From contig CAZIQF010000004.1 of the NCBI GenBank assembly GCA_964541525.1, positions 28,012-92,011 on the forward strand: DNA of 64,000 nucleotides, in the 5' to 3' direction. Positions 18,106-26,733 of this stretch are shown one piece after another. A model generated the notes under the pieces. It made no database searches. It had not been told where the DNA came from and saw nothing but the letters and a program-made list of their open reading frames with translations. Numbering within the stretch: position 1 is the first letter of the stretch; the number at the start of each line of letters is the position of its first letter. The DNA is from UBA1737 sp964541525 (GTDB lineage Bacteria > Bacillota_I > Bacilli_A > ML615J-28 > CAG-313). The translations under genes were made by a program, and so were the position numbers.

Positions 18106-18143
18106 TTGACAAGCTGTATTAGATATGGCTTGTCAATTCTTTT
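18106..18143 (+). terminator. Terminator of the DUF3800 operon
   Basis: TTGACAAGC (18106-18114) pairs with GCTTGTCAA (18128-18136); TTCTTTT follows. Confidence 0.85.
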
Positions 18144-18170
18144 GAATAATTAGGATTTTTTTGTTATACT
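18142..18170 (+). promoter_or_regulatory. Promoter of the second ABC exporter pair
   Basis: TTGAAT (18142-18147), 17-base spacer, TATACT (18165-18170). It overlaps the T tract of the preceding terminator. Confidence 0.7.
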
Positions 18171-18192
18171 ATAGGAAAAGGTATGTGATAGA

Positions 18193-19971
18193 ATGAAAGA
18201 ATTAAAAAATATTTTCATTTCTTGTAAATTAGTTATTTCTAGTTTTCCTAGTTTTGTGATTATTAAATTAATTCAAACTATAATTAGTGTTGTTAAAGCA
18301 TTAGTTCCCGTATATGTAATTGAACGAATCGTTAATATTTATTATGAAGATGCAGATATTTATCAGATTATTGTTCTATGTGGAATTAGCTTTTTAATAC
18401 TTGCAATGTTAACTGTTGTTAATTTTTGTTTAGAATTATATGAAAATTATATTAATCGAATGTTTACGGCTAAGCAATCAATTATCTTTTTCCGAAAATT
18501 AAATGAGATAGATTATAGTTTTCATGATAGCCCTGAGTTTTTAAATGACTATACAAGATCTTTAGAAGAAAGTGTTGAACATATATATACTACTTGTGAT
18601 GCCTCACTTAATATAATTAAAATTTTAATTACGAGTATTGGGATGTTTGCAGTAATCGCTAGTGTTCATTATATTGTAATTATTTTTGCTTGTATCTTAG
18701 CGATATTCTATGCACTTCTTAGATTCTATATGGGGAAATTACAATTTAAAGCCTCAACTAAGCAACGCCCATATCGACGTTTAGCAAGATATAATGAAAG
18801 AGCATTTACTTTAAAGGAGTCAATGGCAGAACTTAAAACAACTGATGTAGAAAAACTATTAATTGAACAAAATAGTAAGGCCTATGATGAAATTATTAAT
18901 ATTCATCAAAAATATATTTTTCCTAAGACAATTGTTTCATTTGTTAGTAATATTATATTGACACTTTTATATCCAGCAATTATTTGCTTACTTGCATATT
19001 TTACTATTGATAATTTAGATAACGCAACGATTGCAACATTTTCATCATTAACCGTGGCAGCAACCACAATTTCTGGTTTAATTACACAACTAACAACTGC
19101 TTTTGGTAATGTTCAATCAGCTAGTGTGGAAGTGAGTGTCGCGTTTGATTTATTAAAACTTAAGGGTAAAATTGAAGGAGTTAAAGGAAAAGCGATTGGT
19201 TCATTTAATTCTTTATCCATCAATCATTTATCGTTTGCTTATGATGACAAAGAAGTATTATCAGATGTATCAATTAAAATCAATAAGGGGGAAACGATTG
19301 CAATTGTTGGTCATAATGGAGCAGGTAAAACAACTTTAGTAAAACTATTATTGAGACTTTATGATGCAAATAGCGGTAATATTGTGATTAATGGTTTGGA
19401 TTACAAAGAAGTTGATGTTAAATCCTTAAGAAAAGAAGTCGGAGCGGTATTCCAAAATGTTGAGGTTTATGCGGTTAGTATTGCTGAAAATATTTTATTA
19501 AGAACGCCTAAAACTAAAGCAGATTATCAGTTAATTGATGAAGCAATTCAGTTTGCGGGATTAAGTGAGTTTATTGCTTCATTAAAAAATGGTATCGATA
19601 CCATTGTTACCAAAGAATTTGATCCAAATGGTGTGGTATTTTCCGGAGGATTAAACCAACGACTTGCTCTTGCAAGAGGTTATGCTCATAACTATAATTT
19701 ATTTATCTTAGATGAACCTAGTAGCGCACTTGATCCGATTGCTGAAGCTAAAGTTTATGAAAATATGATGAAGTTGAAAAAGGACAAAACAATTATCTTT
19801 ATTTCGCATCGCCTTACTTCAACCGTTAATGCCGATCACATCTATTTATTTGAAAATGGTCGGATTATTGAAGCAGGGACCCATCAAGAATTAATGAAAC
19901 TTAACCAAAAGTATGCGTTAATGTTTACCTCTCAAGCTAAAAAATATTTAGGAGGTGAAGTCGATGAATAA
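18193..19971 (+). CDS. ABC exporter half-transporter (second pair, subunit 1)
   Basis: 592 residues: membrane domain (about 1-310, six helices) and ATPase domain with Walker A GHNGAGKTT, signature FSGGLNQR, Walker B LFILDEPSSALD and HRLTS with the switch His. Both catalytic motifs look functional. It starts at ATG 18193, 22 bases after its promoter, with a weak SD (AAAAGGTATG). The last 8 bases (ATGAATAA) overlap the next gene. The substrate is unknown; related pairs in Firmicutes export peptides or drugs, but no peptide-maturation gene lies nearby. Confidence 0.85.
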   Translation: MKELKNIFISCKLVISSFPSFVIIKLIQTIISVVKALVPVYVIERIVNIYYEDADIYQIIVLCGISFLILAMLTVVNFCLELYENYINRMFTAKQSIIFFRKLNEIDYSFHDSPEFLNDYTRSLEESVEHIYTTCDASLNIIKILITSIGMFAVIASVHYIVIIFACILAIFYALLRFYMGKLQFKASTKQRPYRRLARYNERAFTLKESMAELKTTDVEKLLIEQNSKAYDEIINIHQKYIFPKTIVSFVSNIILTLLYPAIICLLAYFTIDNLDNATIATFSSLTVAATTISGLITQLTTAFGNVQSASVEVSVAFDLLKLKGKIEGVKGKAIGSFNSLSINHLSFAYDDKEVLSDVSIKINKGETIAIVGHNGAGKTTLVKLLLRLYDANSGNIVINGLDYKEVDVKSLRKEVGAVFQNVEVYAVSIAENILLRTPKTKADYQLIDEAIQFAGLSEFIASLKNGIDTIVTKEFDPNGVVFSGGLNQRLALARGYAHNYNLFILDEPSSALDPIAEAKVYENMMKLKKDKTIIFISHRLTSTVNADHIYLFENGRIIEAGTHQELMKLNQKYALMFTSQAKKYLGGEVDE

Positions 19972-21760
19972 ACAAAGGGTTAAATCAAGTGTTCTTTATA
20001 AAAACTTCCAAGTCCTAAAGATGGTTTTTAGTTTTTGTAAACCGCTAATCTTTTTATCAATTATCTATATCTTATTTAGTGTAATTAATAGTTTACTTAA
20101 AGTATTTATTGTTACATATGCAATTGAAATGGTTATTTCGAAGGCTCCAATTAATGATATTATCTTAATTATTGGTGGTTTTGTGTTGTTAGAAATAACT
20201 AGTTTGTTTTTCCAAGTATTATATGAAGAATTTTTTGAAACTAAATATCGCAATGTATATATCAAGAAGATGCAAATCTTTTTGTATCATAAAGTAAAAT
20301 ATATTGATATGGAAGAATATGATAATCCCGTTTTTTATAATAAATTCTTTAGAGCACTTCGTGATTCACAATGGCGTGGGTTTAGGGTATATCGAACAAT
20401 GATTGATTTTATTAAATCAATTTGTGTTGTTTTAGCCCTTGGGACATATTTAGCGGTAACAGATATTTTCTTATTATTGATTATTATGCTATCGGCAATT
20501 ATCTCGCTTTTTGCAATCAATAAGATTAATGGCCTTTGGTATTTATTATTTAAAGAAACTGCAACTGGGAATCGTTTTTATTGGTATATTAATCGAACAT
20601 TTTATTCAAAACGCTATCAAGCAGAATTAAAAACAACGGATGTATCAGAATTATTAATTGATAAATATGAAAATTCGGTCGCTTCCGTTACGGAAATTAA
20701 TCGAAAAATTAAAAAGAAAATGGTACCATACGAAGGCTTAAATAGTTTCGCTGTATCAATTGTATCTCAAGGTTTATCATATATATATTTAGGATATCGT
20801 TTAGTTACTAAGTATTTATCTATTTCTAGTTTTTCAGCGAGTGTTAATGCTTGTTTACAATTTTCTAATAACTTTTTAAATACAGCGAGAATTTATACAT
20901 CATTAAAAGAACATGCAAGATATATTGATGATTTTCTATGGGTAGTTAATTATCAACCACAACTTGAATTAGATGAAGGTATTAATGTTGGTACTTTTGA
21001 AAACTTGGTTATATCGAATCTTTGTTTTAAATATCAAGGAACAGATCAAGAAGTATTAACCAATTTATCAATGACGATTCATAAAGGTAGTAGAATTGCG
21101 ATAGTTGGTCATAATGGTAGTGGTAAAACCACACTAATTAAGTTATTGCTTAAATTCTATCAAAAATCAAGTGGTGATATCTATTACAATGGCATTAATT
21201 ATGATGATATTAATCCATTTAAATTAAGAGCACAATTAAGTGTCGTTTTTCAAGATTACCAATTATATGCATTGAGTATCGCTGAAAATGTTTTAATGCG
21301 TAAAGTAAAATCAAGCGATGATGAAAAACGCGTAATTGATGCTTTGGATAAAGTTGGTTTAAAAGAAAAAGTTCTAGCTTTACCAGATGGAATCCACACA
21401 ATGGTTAGTCGTGAATTTGAAAAAACGGGAGTTGTATTTAGTGGTGGTGAGATGCAAAAGATGGTTATTGCGAGGGTATTTGCGAGTGATGCATCAATCT
21501 ATATTTTAGATGAACCAACTGCATCATTAGATCCACTATCTGAAGAACAAATTAATCGATTAATTCTAAATCTTAATATTGATAAGACTATTATTGTGAT
21601 TGCCCATCGTTTATCAACTGTCGTTGATGCTGATTTGATCTATTTATTATCAAATGGAGCATTTACGGAAGTTGGTACCCATCAAGAACTACTTAAATTA
21701 AATGGTGAATATGCAAAAATGTTCAATACACAAAAACATTTGTACGAAGAACAAGACTAA
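19964..21760 (+). CDS. ABC exporter half-transporter (second pair, subunit 2)
   Basis: 598 residues. I start it at ATG 19964, 7 bases after GGAGGT (19951-19956); the GTG at 19955 lies inside that SD. The membrane domain (about 1-330) is followed by the ATPase domain with Walker A GHNGSGKTT, signature FSGGEMQKM, Walker B IYILDEPTASLD and the switch His in AHRLS. Translation is coupled to the first subunit by an 8-base overlap. The two subunits are homologous along their whole length, consistent with a heterodimer from duplication. Confidence 0.85.
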   Translation: MNKQRVKSSVLYKNFQVLKMVFSFCKPLIFLSIIYILFSVINSLLKVFIVTYAIEMVISKAPINDIILIIGGFVLLEITSLFFQVLYEEFFETKYRNVYIKKMQIFLYHKVKYIDMEEYDNPVFYNKFFRALRDSQWRGFRVYRTMIDFIKSICVVLALGTYLAVTDIFLLLIIMLSAIISLFAINKINGLWYLLFKETATGNRFYWYINRTFYSKRYQAELKTTDVSELLIDKYENSVASVTEINRKIKKKMVPYEGLNSFAVSIVSQGLSYIYLGYRLVTKYLSISSFSASVNACLQFSNNFLNTARIYTSLKEHARYIDDFLWVVNYQPQLELDEGINVGTFENLVISNLCFKYQGTDQEVLTNLSMTIHKGSRIAIVGHNGSGKTTLIKLLLKFYQKSSGDIYYNGINYDDINPFKLRAQLSVVFQDYQLYALSIAENVLMRKVKSSDDEKRVIDALDKVGLKEKVLALPDGIHTMVSREFEKTGVVFSGGEMQKMVIARVFASDASIYILDEPTASLDPLSEEQINRLILNLNIDKTIIVIAHRLSTVVDADLIYLLSNGAFTEVGTHQELLKLNGEYAKMFNTQKHLYEEQD

Positions 21761-21786
21761 TATATATATAATTGTGGTCTTTTTTC

Positions 21787-21815
21787 TTGCATAAAGTAAG
21801 AATAAAGAGTATAAT
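21787..21815 (+). promoter_or_regulatory. Promoter of the queT leader
   Basis: TTGCAT (21787-21792), 17-base spacer, TATAAT (21810-21815). The predicted start near 21822 is right at the first base of the pseudoknot described next. Confidence 0.85.
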
Positions 21816-21821
21816 TATATC

Positions 21822-21870
21822 CATCGGGTGTTCCTTGCCTAACCATCCGCATCAATCAAAACAAGGAGGA
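21822..21870 (+). promoter_or_regulatory. Candidate preQ1 riboswitch (H-type pseudoknot) of queT
   Basis: Stem 1: CGGGTG (21825-21830) pairs with CATCCG (21844-21849). The loop CCTTG (21833-21837) can pair with CAAGG (21862-21866), which is part of the SD AAGGAGG (21863-21869) of queT. This is the small H-type pseudoknot arrangement used by preQ1 class I and II riboswitches, with an A-rich tail (ATCAATCAAAA). The gene behind it is a QueT-type transporter, the standard preQ1-regulated target. Binding would hide the SD and stop translation. The class is not certain, since the primary sequence is only loosely like class I. Confidence 0.7.
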
Positions 21871-21874
21871 AAAA

Positions 21875-22354
21875 ATGAAAAAAATTGATTTTAGATGGAT
21901 GGCAAAACTAGCGTTATTTGCAGCATTATATGTTGTATTAACGTTAATTAGCTATCCATTTTCTTATAATTCGGTTCAATTTCGAATTTCAGAAGTATTA
22001 ATGTTGTTATGTTTCTATAATAAGAAATATACTATTGCATGCGTTATTGGTTGTGTAATTGCTAATTTCTTTTCTTTCAATCTAATCGATTGTATTATTG
22101 GTAGTTCTGCAACCTTAATTGCTGGATTATTGATGTCAAAGGTCAAGAATCGAATTATATCATCGTTTATCCCAGTAGTATTTAATGCTATTTTTGTTGG
22201 GGTCGAATTATATTTCTACATGAACGTTCCACTACTTTATGGGATCTTAAGTGTTGGATTTGGTGAATTTGTAGTGATTGTAATTCTTGGTAATATCCTT
22301 TTCCATTTTATTGAAAAAAATCAAACCATTATGGCAAGAATTGGTTTGAAATAA
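21875..22354 (+). CDS. queT: QueT-family queuosine-precursor transporter
   Basis: 159 residues, all membrane: about five hydrophobic segments. It has the family signature around SYNSVQFRISE near residue 32, followed by LMLLCFY and N-F-F-S-F/G-S-S-A-T-L in the middle. QueT proteins are substrate-binding (S) components of energy-coupling factor importers that take up queuosine precursors such as preQ1 or queuine. No ATPase module lies nearby, so it would share a global ECF module elsewhere. The SD AAGGAGG is embedded in the pseudoknot. Confidence 0.85.
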   Translation: MKKIDFRWMAKLALFAALYVVLTLISYPFSYNSVQFRISEVLMLLCFYNKKYTIACVIGCVIANFFSFNLIDCIIGSSATLIAGLLMSKVKNRIISSFIPVVFNAIFVGVELYFYMNVPLLYGILSVGFGEFVVIVILGNILFHFIEKNQTIMARIGLK

Positions 22355-22367
22355 TTTATTAAAATGG

Positions 22368-22396
22368 TAGTCAAAAAGGAGTAATTATGGTATAAT
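22368..22396 (+). promoter_or_regulatory. Promoter of 6S RNA
   Basis: TAGTCA (22368-22373), 17-base spacer, perfect TATAAT (22391-22396), giving a start near 22402. Confidence 0.7.
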
Positions 22397-22401
22397 GTTA
22401 A

Positions 22402-22590
22402 AGCCTGGGGAGTTCGTGTTTTCATTTAATTGGCGACCCGAACAAATAATCCAAGGGAACGATGGCAATGATGTGTTGAATGCCTCCACGCTTTTTAGCC
22501 TGTAGATGGAATCCTAATTCTATGTCTGAGTTTACCACCTAGAAACATGCGGTCTCGCATGGTGATAACGGCTCATCCGGGTATTTTTTT
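22402..22590 (+). ncRNA. ssrS: 6S RNA
   Basis: About 189 nt between a promoter and a T tract. The 5' end GCCTGGGGAG pairs with CTCATCCGGG near the 3' end as a closing stem. The 5' half has GGGGAGTTCGTG followed by GGCGACCCGAACA, and then CCAAGGGAACGA, the pattern I associate with Firmicutes 6S RNAs. A small hairpin CATGCG/CGCATG precedes the closing strand. 6S RNA binds the housekeeping RNA polymerase holoenzyme as a promoter mimic. The main alternative is another structured leader of the next gene, but the length and TTTTTTT end favour a free RNA. Confidence 0.78.
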
Positions 22591-22613
22591 ATTTAGAAGG
22601 AAAAATTATCGTA

Positions 22614-23444
22614 ATGAATAATATAATATCTGTCACATCATCATTTGGACGAAATCATTTAATAACACTTGCAGTATGTATTGCCTTAATTATTTTGGGT
22701 ATCATTGGTGTTAGTAAAACTAAAATTACATTTAATCAAGTCTTAAACATTATGTTAATCTTTTGGGTAATTTCTGAAGCCATTAAACTTTTTTCTAATA
22801 TGTCATATTTATTAAGTGATGGTTCAACCGTGAAAATTATTAAATATGAAGCAACAGCTGGCATTGAAATTGTTCGAGCATTCTACCCTAGAGGTGAATT
22901 ACCACTACATTTATGTTCAATTCAACCAATCTTTATGTTAATTGTTAAATTTACGAATAATCAAAAAATTAAAGATGCGTTACTTTCATTTATGGCTCCA
23001 ACATGTATAATCGGTGCGTTTATTGCGTTAGCGGTTGATACGGTTGGCTGTGATTTTAGTAATCCCCAAGTTTATGAATATTTTATGTATCATACGGCAT
23101 TAATAATTTTTGCTTCAAGCATTATTAGTAAAAAACAAATTACAATCACTTGGAAATCTAATTTTAAAACATTATTTATGTTATTAATTATTTTTATCGG
23201 TTCAATCTGGTTAAATACCCTTTGTAGTGATACGGGAGTTAATCCGGGTAATATCAAAGATAGTACTTTCTATACTAACTTTTTCTATTCAATGAAACCA
23301 CCAATTGATGGGTTGCCATTACTGAATCTAAATCATGGTTGGTTTGTATACTTTATTACCATTGTCATCGTTGGTATGGTTGGAATTACCCTTTTCCATT
23401 TACCGTTTATTTTAATTAATAATCAAAAACGTAAAGTAAATTAA
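22614..23444 (+). CDS. YwaF-like integral membrane protein (TIGR02206 type)
   Basis: 276 residues with about seven hydrophobic segments. The N-terminus has FGRNHLITL, the centre has ELPLHLCSIQP, and the C-terminal part has LNHGWFVYF, the pattern of the conserved YwaF/TP0381 membrane family, whose function is not known. SD AGAAGGA sits before ATG 22614. It lies downstream of 6S RNA, whose T tract separates the two; I could not place a separate promoter, so partial read-through from 6S is possible. Confidence 0.8.
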   Translation: MNNIISVTSSFGRNHLITLAVCIALIILGIIGVSKTKITFNQVLNIMLIFWVISEAIKLFSNMSYLLSDGSTVKIIKYEATAGIEIVRAFYPRGELPLHLCSIQPIFMLIVKFTNNQKIKDALLSFMAPTCIIGAFIALAVDTVGCDFSNPQVYEYFMYHTALIIFASSIISKKQITITWKSNFKTLFMLLIIFIGSIWLNTLCSDTGVNPGNIKDSTFYTNFFYSMKPPIDGLPLLNLNHGWFVYFITIVIVGMVGITLFHLPFILINNQKRKVN

Positions 23445-23449
23445 AAAAT

Positions 23450-23489
23450 AAACCTAATTATCTTAATAAGTGGATAATTAGGTTTTTAT
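23450..23489 (+). terminator. Terminator after the YwaF-like gene
   Basis: AAACCTAATTATC (23450-23462) pairs perfectly with GATAATTAGGTTT (23473-23485), followed by TTATTTT. Confidence 0.9.
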
Positions 23490-23507
23490 TTTAAAGAAGG
23501 ATATGTG

Positions 23508-23536
23508 TGGAAAAATAAAATAAAAGATGATATAAT
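23508..23536 (+). promoter_or_regulatory. Promoter of pepF
   Basis: TGGAAA (23508-23513), 17-base spacer, perfect TATAAT (23531-23536), 28 bases before the ATG. Confidence 0.6.
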
Positions 23537-23563
23537 AATCCAAAATGAAAGGAAACAGATATT

Positions 23564-25324
23564 ATGAAATGGGATTTAACTTATTTATTTGAAACTGAAG
23601 AAGCGTTCTTATCATCACTTAATAATTTATCAGCATATGTGGAAAAACTTGCAAGCTATAAAGGTAAATTAGCTGATGAAGATAGCTTAGTTGAATATAT
23701 GATGATTGCAAGAGATTTTGAAGAAGCACTTGGTCGAACTTATCAATATGCATCACTAAAAAGTGACTTAAACAAAAAAGATGTAGCTGCTTTAACCAAC
23801 TTAAATAAATGTGTAATGGTACTATATAGTTATAGTGAAGCATGTTCTTTCCAAGATCCAGAAATTTTAGCTTTAGGTAAAGAATATGTAATGGATGTTA
23901 TTGATCGTCATCCAGAAGTTGAAGAATTTAGATTCTTATATCAAAAATTATTTGATCAAAATGCTCATATTTTAGATACAGTTAGTGAAAAACTATTATC
24001 TTATTATTCACCACTAACGCAAGCAGGAGAAGAACTATACTCATCACTTGCAGTGGGAGATTCAACAAGTGTGGATGTAGTCTTATCCGATGGTAAAAAA
24101 TATCAAGTGACAAGTGGTAATTATCGTGCTTTGATTGCTGATCAAAAAGATCCAAATGATCGAAGATTAATTTTTGAAGCAATTTTCAATTATTTTGATC
24201 AACATAAAAATACGTTTGCCAATATCTATAAAGTTGTACTAGATGCCGATAAAGCAGTAGCTAAAGCTAGAAATTATGCATCAAGTTTAGAAGCACATTT
24301 ATTTAATAATAATATTCCAACTAGTGTTTATCATAATTTAGTTGAAGTTGCAGGAAATAATAATGAAGCGTTAAAACGTTATTTAAAACTTCGTAAAGAA
24401 GTATTAGGATTAGATGAATATCATACATATGATCGCTTTATTGATTTAGCATCATCTGATAAAAAATATTCATACGAAGATGCAAAACAATTATTCTTTG
24501 CATCAATTAAACATTTAAATCTTGATTTCCAAGAAAAAGCACATGAAGTATTAAAAGATGGTTTTGTTGATGTCTATGAACAAGAAGGGAAACGTACAGG
24601 AGCATATTCTTCTAGTATGCCAAATTTACACCCATATATCTTATTAAATCATGATAATACTCTAGATAGTGCTTTTACGCTTGCTCATGAAGCAGGACAT
24701 TCAATTCATTCAATGTATGCAGCTGAAGCACAACCAACAATGTTACAAAACTATACAATCTTTGTTGCAGAAATTGCATCAACTTTTAATGAACATAATT
24801 TATTAGACTATTTACTAAAGAGTGATGAAATTTCTAAAGAAGAAAAAATTATCGTTGTTCAACAAGCAATTGATTCAATTGTATCAACCTTCTATCGTCA
24901 AACCTTATTTGCTGAATATGAATTAATAGCTCATGATTTAAATGAAAAAGGAGAACCAATTAATCATGAAGTATTATCACAAATTATGATTGACTTATAT
25001 AAGAAATATTATGATTTAGATATTACTAAAGAAGGTGTCAAAAAATTTGTTTGGGCATATATCCCACATCTATTCTATACACCATTCTATGTATATCAAT
25101 ATGCAACTAGTTTTGCAGCAAGCTTTAAATTATATAAAGATGTAAGAGAAAATGTCCCTGGAGCATTTGAACGATATATTAACCTTCTTGCATCAGGTGG
25201 TTCAAAATATCCAATGGAACAAACAAAAGAAGCATCAGTTGACTTTACTAAGAAAGATGCATTTATGGCTGTTGTCGAAAGAATGGAAGAACTAGTTGAT
25301 GAACTAGAAAAATTGCTTAAATAA
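23564..25324 (+). CDS. pepF: Oligoendopeptidase F
   Basis: Cytosolic M3B-family zinc metallopeptidase that cuts medium-length peptides. At 586 residues it has the normal length. The zinc site is H375-E-A-G-H379, and the third ligand Glu lies about 25 residues later in the AEIASTFNE stretch. The N-terminal half (about 1-180) is the helical lobe. The C-terminal region has the conserved FVWAYIPHLFYTPFYVYQYA segment. The SD GAAAGGAAAC precedes the ATG. It is a single-gene transcript with its own promoter and terminator. Confidence 0.95.
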   Translation: MKWDLTYLFETEEAFLSSLNNLSAYVEKLASYKGKLADEDSLVEYMMIARDFEEALGRTYQYASLKSDLNKKDVAALTNLNKCVMVLYSYSEACSFQDPEILALGKEYVMDVIDRHPEVEEFRFLYQKLFDQNAHILDTVSEKLLSYYSPLTQAGEELYSSLAVGDSTSVDVVLSDGKKYQVTSGNYRALIADQKDPNDRRLIFEAIFNYFDQHKNTFANIYKVVLDADKAVAKARNYASSLEAHLFNNNIPTSVYHNLVEVAGNNNEALKRYLKLRKEVLGLDEYHTYDRFIDLASSDKKYSYEDAKQLFFASIKHLNLDFQEKAHEVLKDGFVDVYEQEGKRTGAYSSSMPNLHPYILLNHDNTLDSAFTLAHEAGHSIHSMYAAEAQPTMLQNYTIFVAEIASTFNEHNLLDYLLKSDEISKEEKIIVVQQAIDSIVSTFYRQTLFAEYELIAHDLNEKGEPINHEVLSQIMIDLYKKYYDLDITKEGVKKFVWAYIPHLFYTPFYVYQYATSFAASFKLYKDVRENVPGAFERYINLLASGGSKYPMEQTKEASVDFTKKDAFMAVVERMEELVDELEKLLK

Positions 25325-25330
25325 TAAATA

Positions 25331-25378
25331 AAATACCTATAGCTTTAACTAAACATTAAAGTTATAGGTATTTATTTT
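25331..25378. terminator. Bidirectional terminator between pepF and the thiT operon
   Basis: AAATACCTATAGCTTTAA (25331-25348) pairs with TTAAAGTTATAGGTATTT (25356-25373), with U-rich tails possible on both strands. It serves convergent genes. Confidence 0.88.
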
Positions 25379-25382
25379 AATC

Positions 25383-25799
25383 TTAATTATCTTTTTTATA
25401 ATCTAGATAAGCAAAGATAAAATATACTAGTAGAATTGTTCCAATGATTCCTACATATAAATAAGTGCTATAATCAGCAAATGCTTTTGCTTTTGCCATA
25501 GCTTTGAAGAAAACCCCTAGTGGATAGAAAGCAGTTAAAGTTGTAACTACCACTGAAGTAAGATAATAATTATTAGGATTAACCGATTTGAAAGTAGTAC
25601 ATGCATAAACCAAAATAGCAATTCCAATCATTAATAAAACGACCATATCCATATTGAATGAGATATCAGTTCCCCAACCATCATCATATACTTCAAAACT
25701 TTTAATCATTAAGACTAAGGCAAGAACGCTAATAAATAGGCCTAGACCAAGAAGAACACATTTTTTAATTAGATTTGATACTTTCATTAATTTATTCAT
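25383..25799 (-). CDS. Small membrane protein, co-transcribed with thiT
   Basis: 138 residues with four hydrophobic segments (about 15-33, 48-66, 75-95, 110-132) and a basic N-terminus. I recognise no family. It overlaps the end of thiT by 8 bases on the minus strand, so it is the second gene of the TPP-controlled operon. A role linked to thiamine uptake is inferred from position only. Confidence 0.65.
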   Translation of the reverse strand: MNKLMKVSNLIKKCVLLGLGLFISVLALVLMIKSFEVYDDGWGTDISFNMDMVVLLMIGIAILVYACTTFKSVNPNNYYLTSVVVTTLTAFYPLGVFFKAMAKAKAFADYSTYLYVGIIGTILLVYFIFAYLDYKKDN

Positions 25800-26412
25800 T
25801 GTTAGCCTCCTTGTTACTTACATTTAAGAATTGTGGATAATAGGTATTTAATACCACCATAATGATTACTGCAATAATAATATTAGGAATACAATATAGA
25901 CCATTGTATAAGAATGAATAAGCTGCTCCACTTACACCCCATAATTCACCTGGCCAAAACATAATTCCAGCGATTGTGTGTGATGCATATTTTAAACCAC
26001 CACCTAAGATACATCCTAGAATAATCCATAGATTAGCATTATTATTTTGAGCATGTTTTTTAGCAAATGCACCTGCTAAACCGACAACAGTATATGCAAG
26101 AACATAGTCTAACAAGATTTGAATAAATGGTCCAAATGTTTTTAAGAATTCACTATCAAAACTTGAGGCATTAATAACATAAATTCCACCAAACATTTGT
26201 ACAAGACTTAAGATTAGACCACAAAGAATACCAGCTCCTAATCCTCTTCTGTAAGCTATAACAAGTACGGGAATCATGGCAAAACCAATTGATCCACCAT
26301 TAATAAATACACCACGCCATAATCCACCTTGAATGGCATCTAGTGCAAAGCCAAGTGCCGCGAAAATAGCAATTTCGGCAAGCACTCTTGTTGAAAATTT
26401 TTCTTTTTTCAT
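25792..26412 (-). CDS. thiT: Thiamine transporter, ECF S component
   Basis: 206 residues with six predicted membrane helices. Motifs of the ThiT/YuaJ family are present: ALDAIQGGLWRGVF near residue 23, GSIGFAMIPVL, LDYVLAYT, and KYASHTIAGIMFWPGE with the substrate-binding aromatic and His residues. ThiT binds thiamine outside the cell and uses a shared ECF energy module for uptake. It starts at ATG 26412 behind AAAAAGGAGAAAG. A TPP riboswitch and terminator lie immediately upstream, confirming the substrate. Confidence 0.94.
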   Translation of the reverse strand: MKKEKFSTRVLAEIAIFAALGFALDAIQGGLWRGVFINGGSIGFAMIPVLVIAYRRGLGAGILCGLILSLVQMFGGIYVINASSFDSEFLKTFGPFIQILLDYVLAYTVVGLAGAFAKKHAQNNNANLWIILGCILGGGLKYASHTIAGIMFWPGELWGVSGAAYSFLYNGLYCIPNIIIAVIIMVVLNTYYPQFLNVSNKEANNE

Positions 26413-26436
26413 AACTTTCTCCTTTTTAAAAATAAA

Positions 26437-26460
26437 AAAATGTCCAACTAGGACATGCTT
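26437..26460 (-). terminator. Riboswitch-controlled terminator before thiT
   Basis: On the minus strand ATGTCC and GGACAT (26440-26456) form a short hairpin with loop TAGTT, followed by seven U residues. It sits between the TPP aptamer and the thiT SD, so it is the likely expression platform. Confidence 0.75.
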
Positions 26461-26518
26461 AAAAAGAATATGTGGGAAATAGAAAAATTACTAATGTAGT
26501 AACTTTCTCATTTCGCTT

Positions 26519-26603
26519 TATTCCCTACGCTAGCATTACCTAGATCAGGTTATCGGGTCGTTAATATCATTAACCTCTCAGCCTTTTAAAAAGCTCCCCG
26601 TAA
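26519..26603 (-). promoter_or_regulatory. TPP riboswitch (THI element) of thiT
   Basis: Read on the minus strand it contains the conserved aptamer blocks in order: CGGGGAGC (26593-26600), GGCTGAGAGG (26574-26583), CCTGATCTAGGTAATGCTAG (26530-26549) and CGTAGGGAA (26521-26529). Binding of thiamine pyrophosphate is expected to favour the downstream terminator and shut off thiT. Confidence 0.96.
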
Positions 26604-26615
26604 AATGACATATAT

Positions 26616-26644
26616 ATTATATAATAAATTTGCTCCTTTTACAA
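26616..26644 (-). promoter_or_regulatory. Promoter of the thiT operon
   Basis: On the minus strand TTGTAA (26639-26644), 17-base spacer, TATAAT (26616-26621). It lies just upstream of the TPP aptamer. Confidence 0.8.
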
Positions 26645-26686
26645 TTAAAATGAATAAAATTTTGCCGATAATTGTTAAATGTTGAA

Positions 26687-26726
26687 TAAAAAACTACTAA
26701 GACATCAATGAAATCTTAGTAGTTTT
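26687..26726 (-). terminator. Terminator of the CHAP lipoprotein gene
   Basis: AAAACTACTAAGA (26690-26702) and TCTTAGTAGTTTT (26714-26726) are perfect inverted arms; the minus-strand 3' side is U-rich. Confidence 0.88.
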
Positions 26727-26733
26727 ATTGGTA

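Noticed and set aside
18193..21760. Bacteriocin or lanthipeptide export cluster
   Set aside because: No precursor peptide, modification enzyme or peptidase C39 domain was found around the exporter pair.
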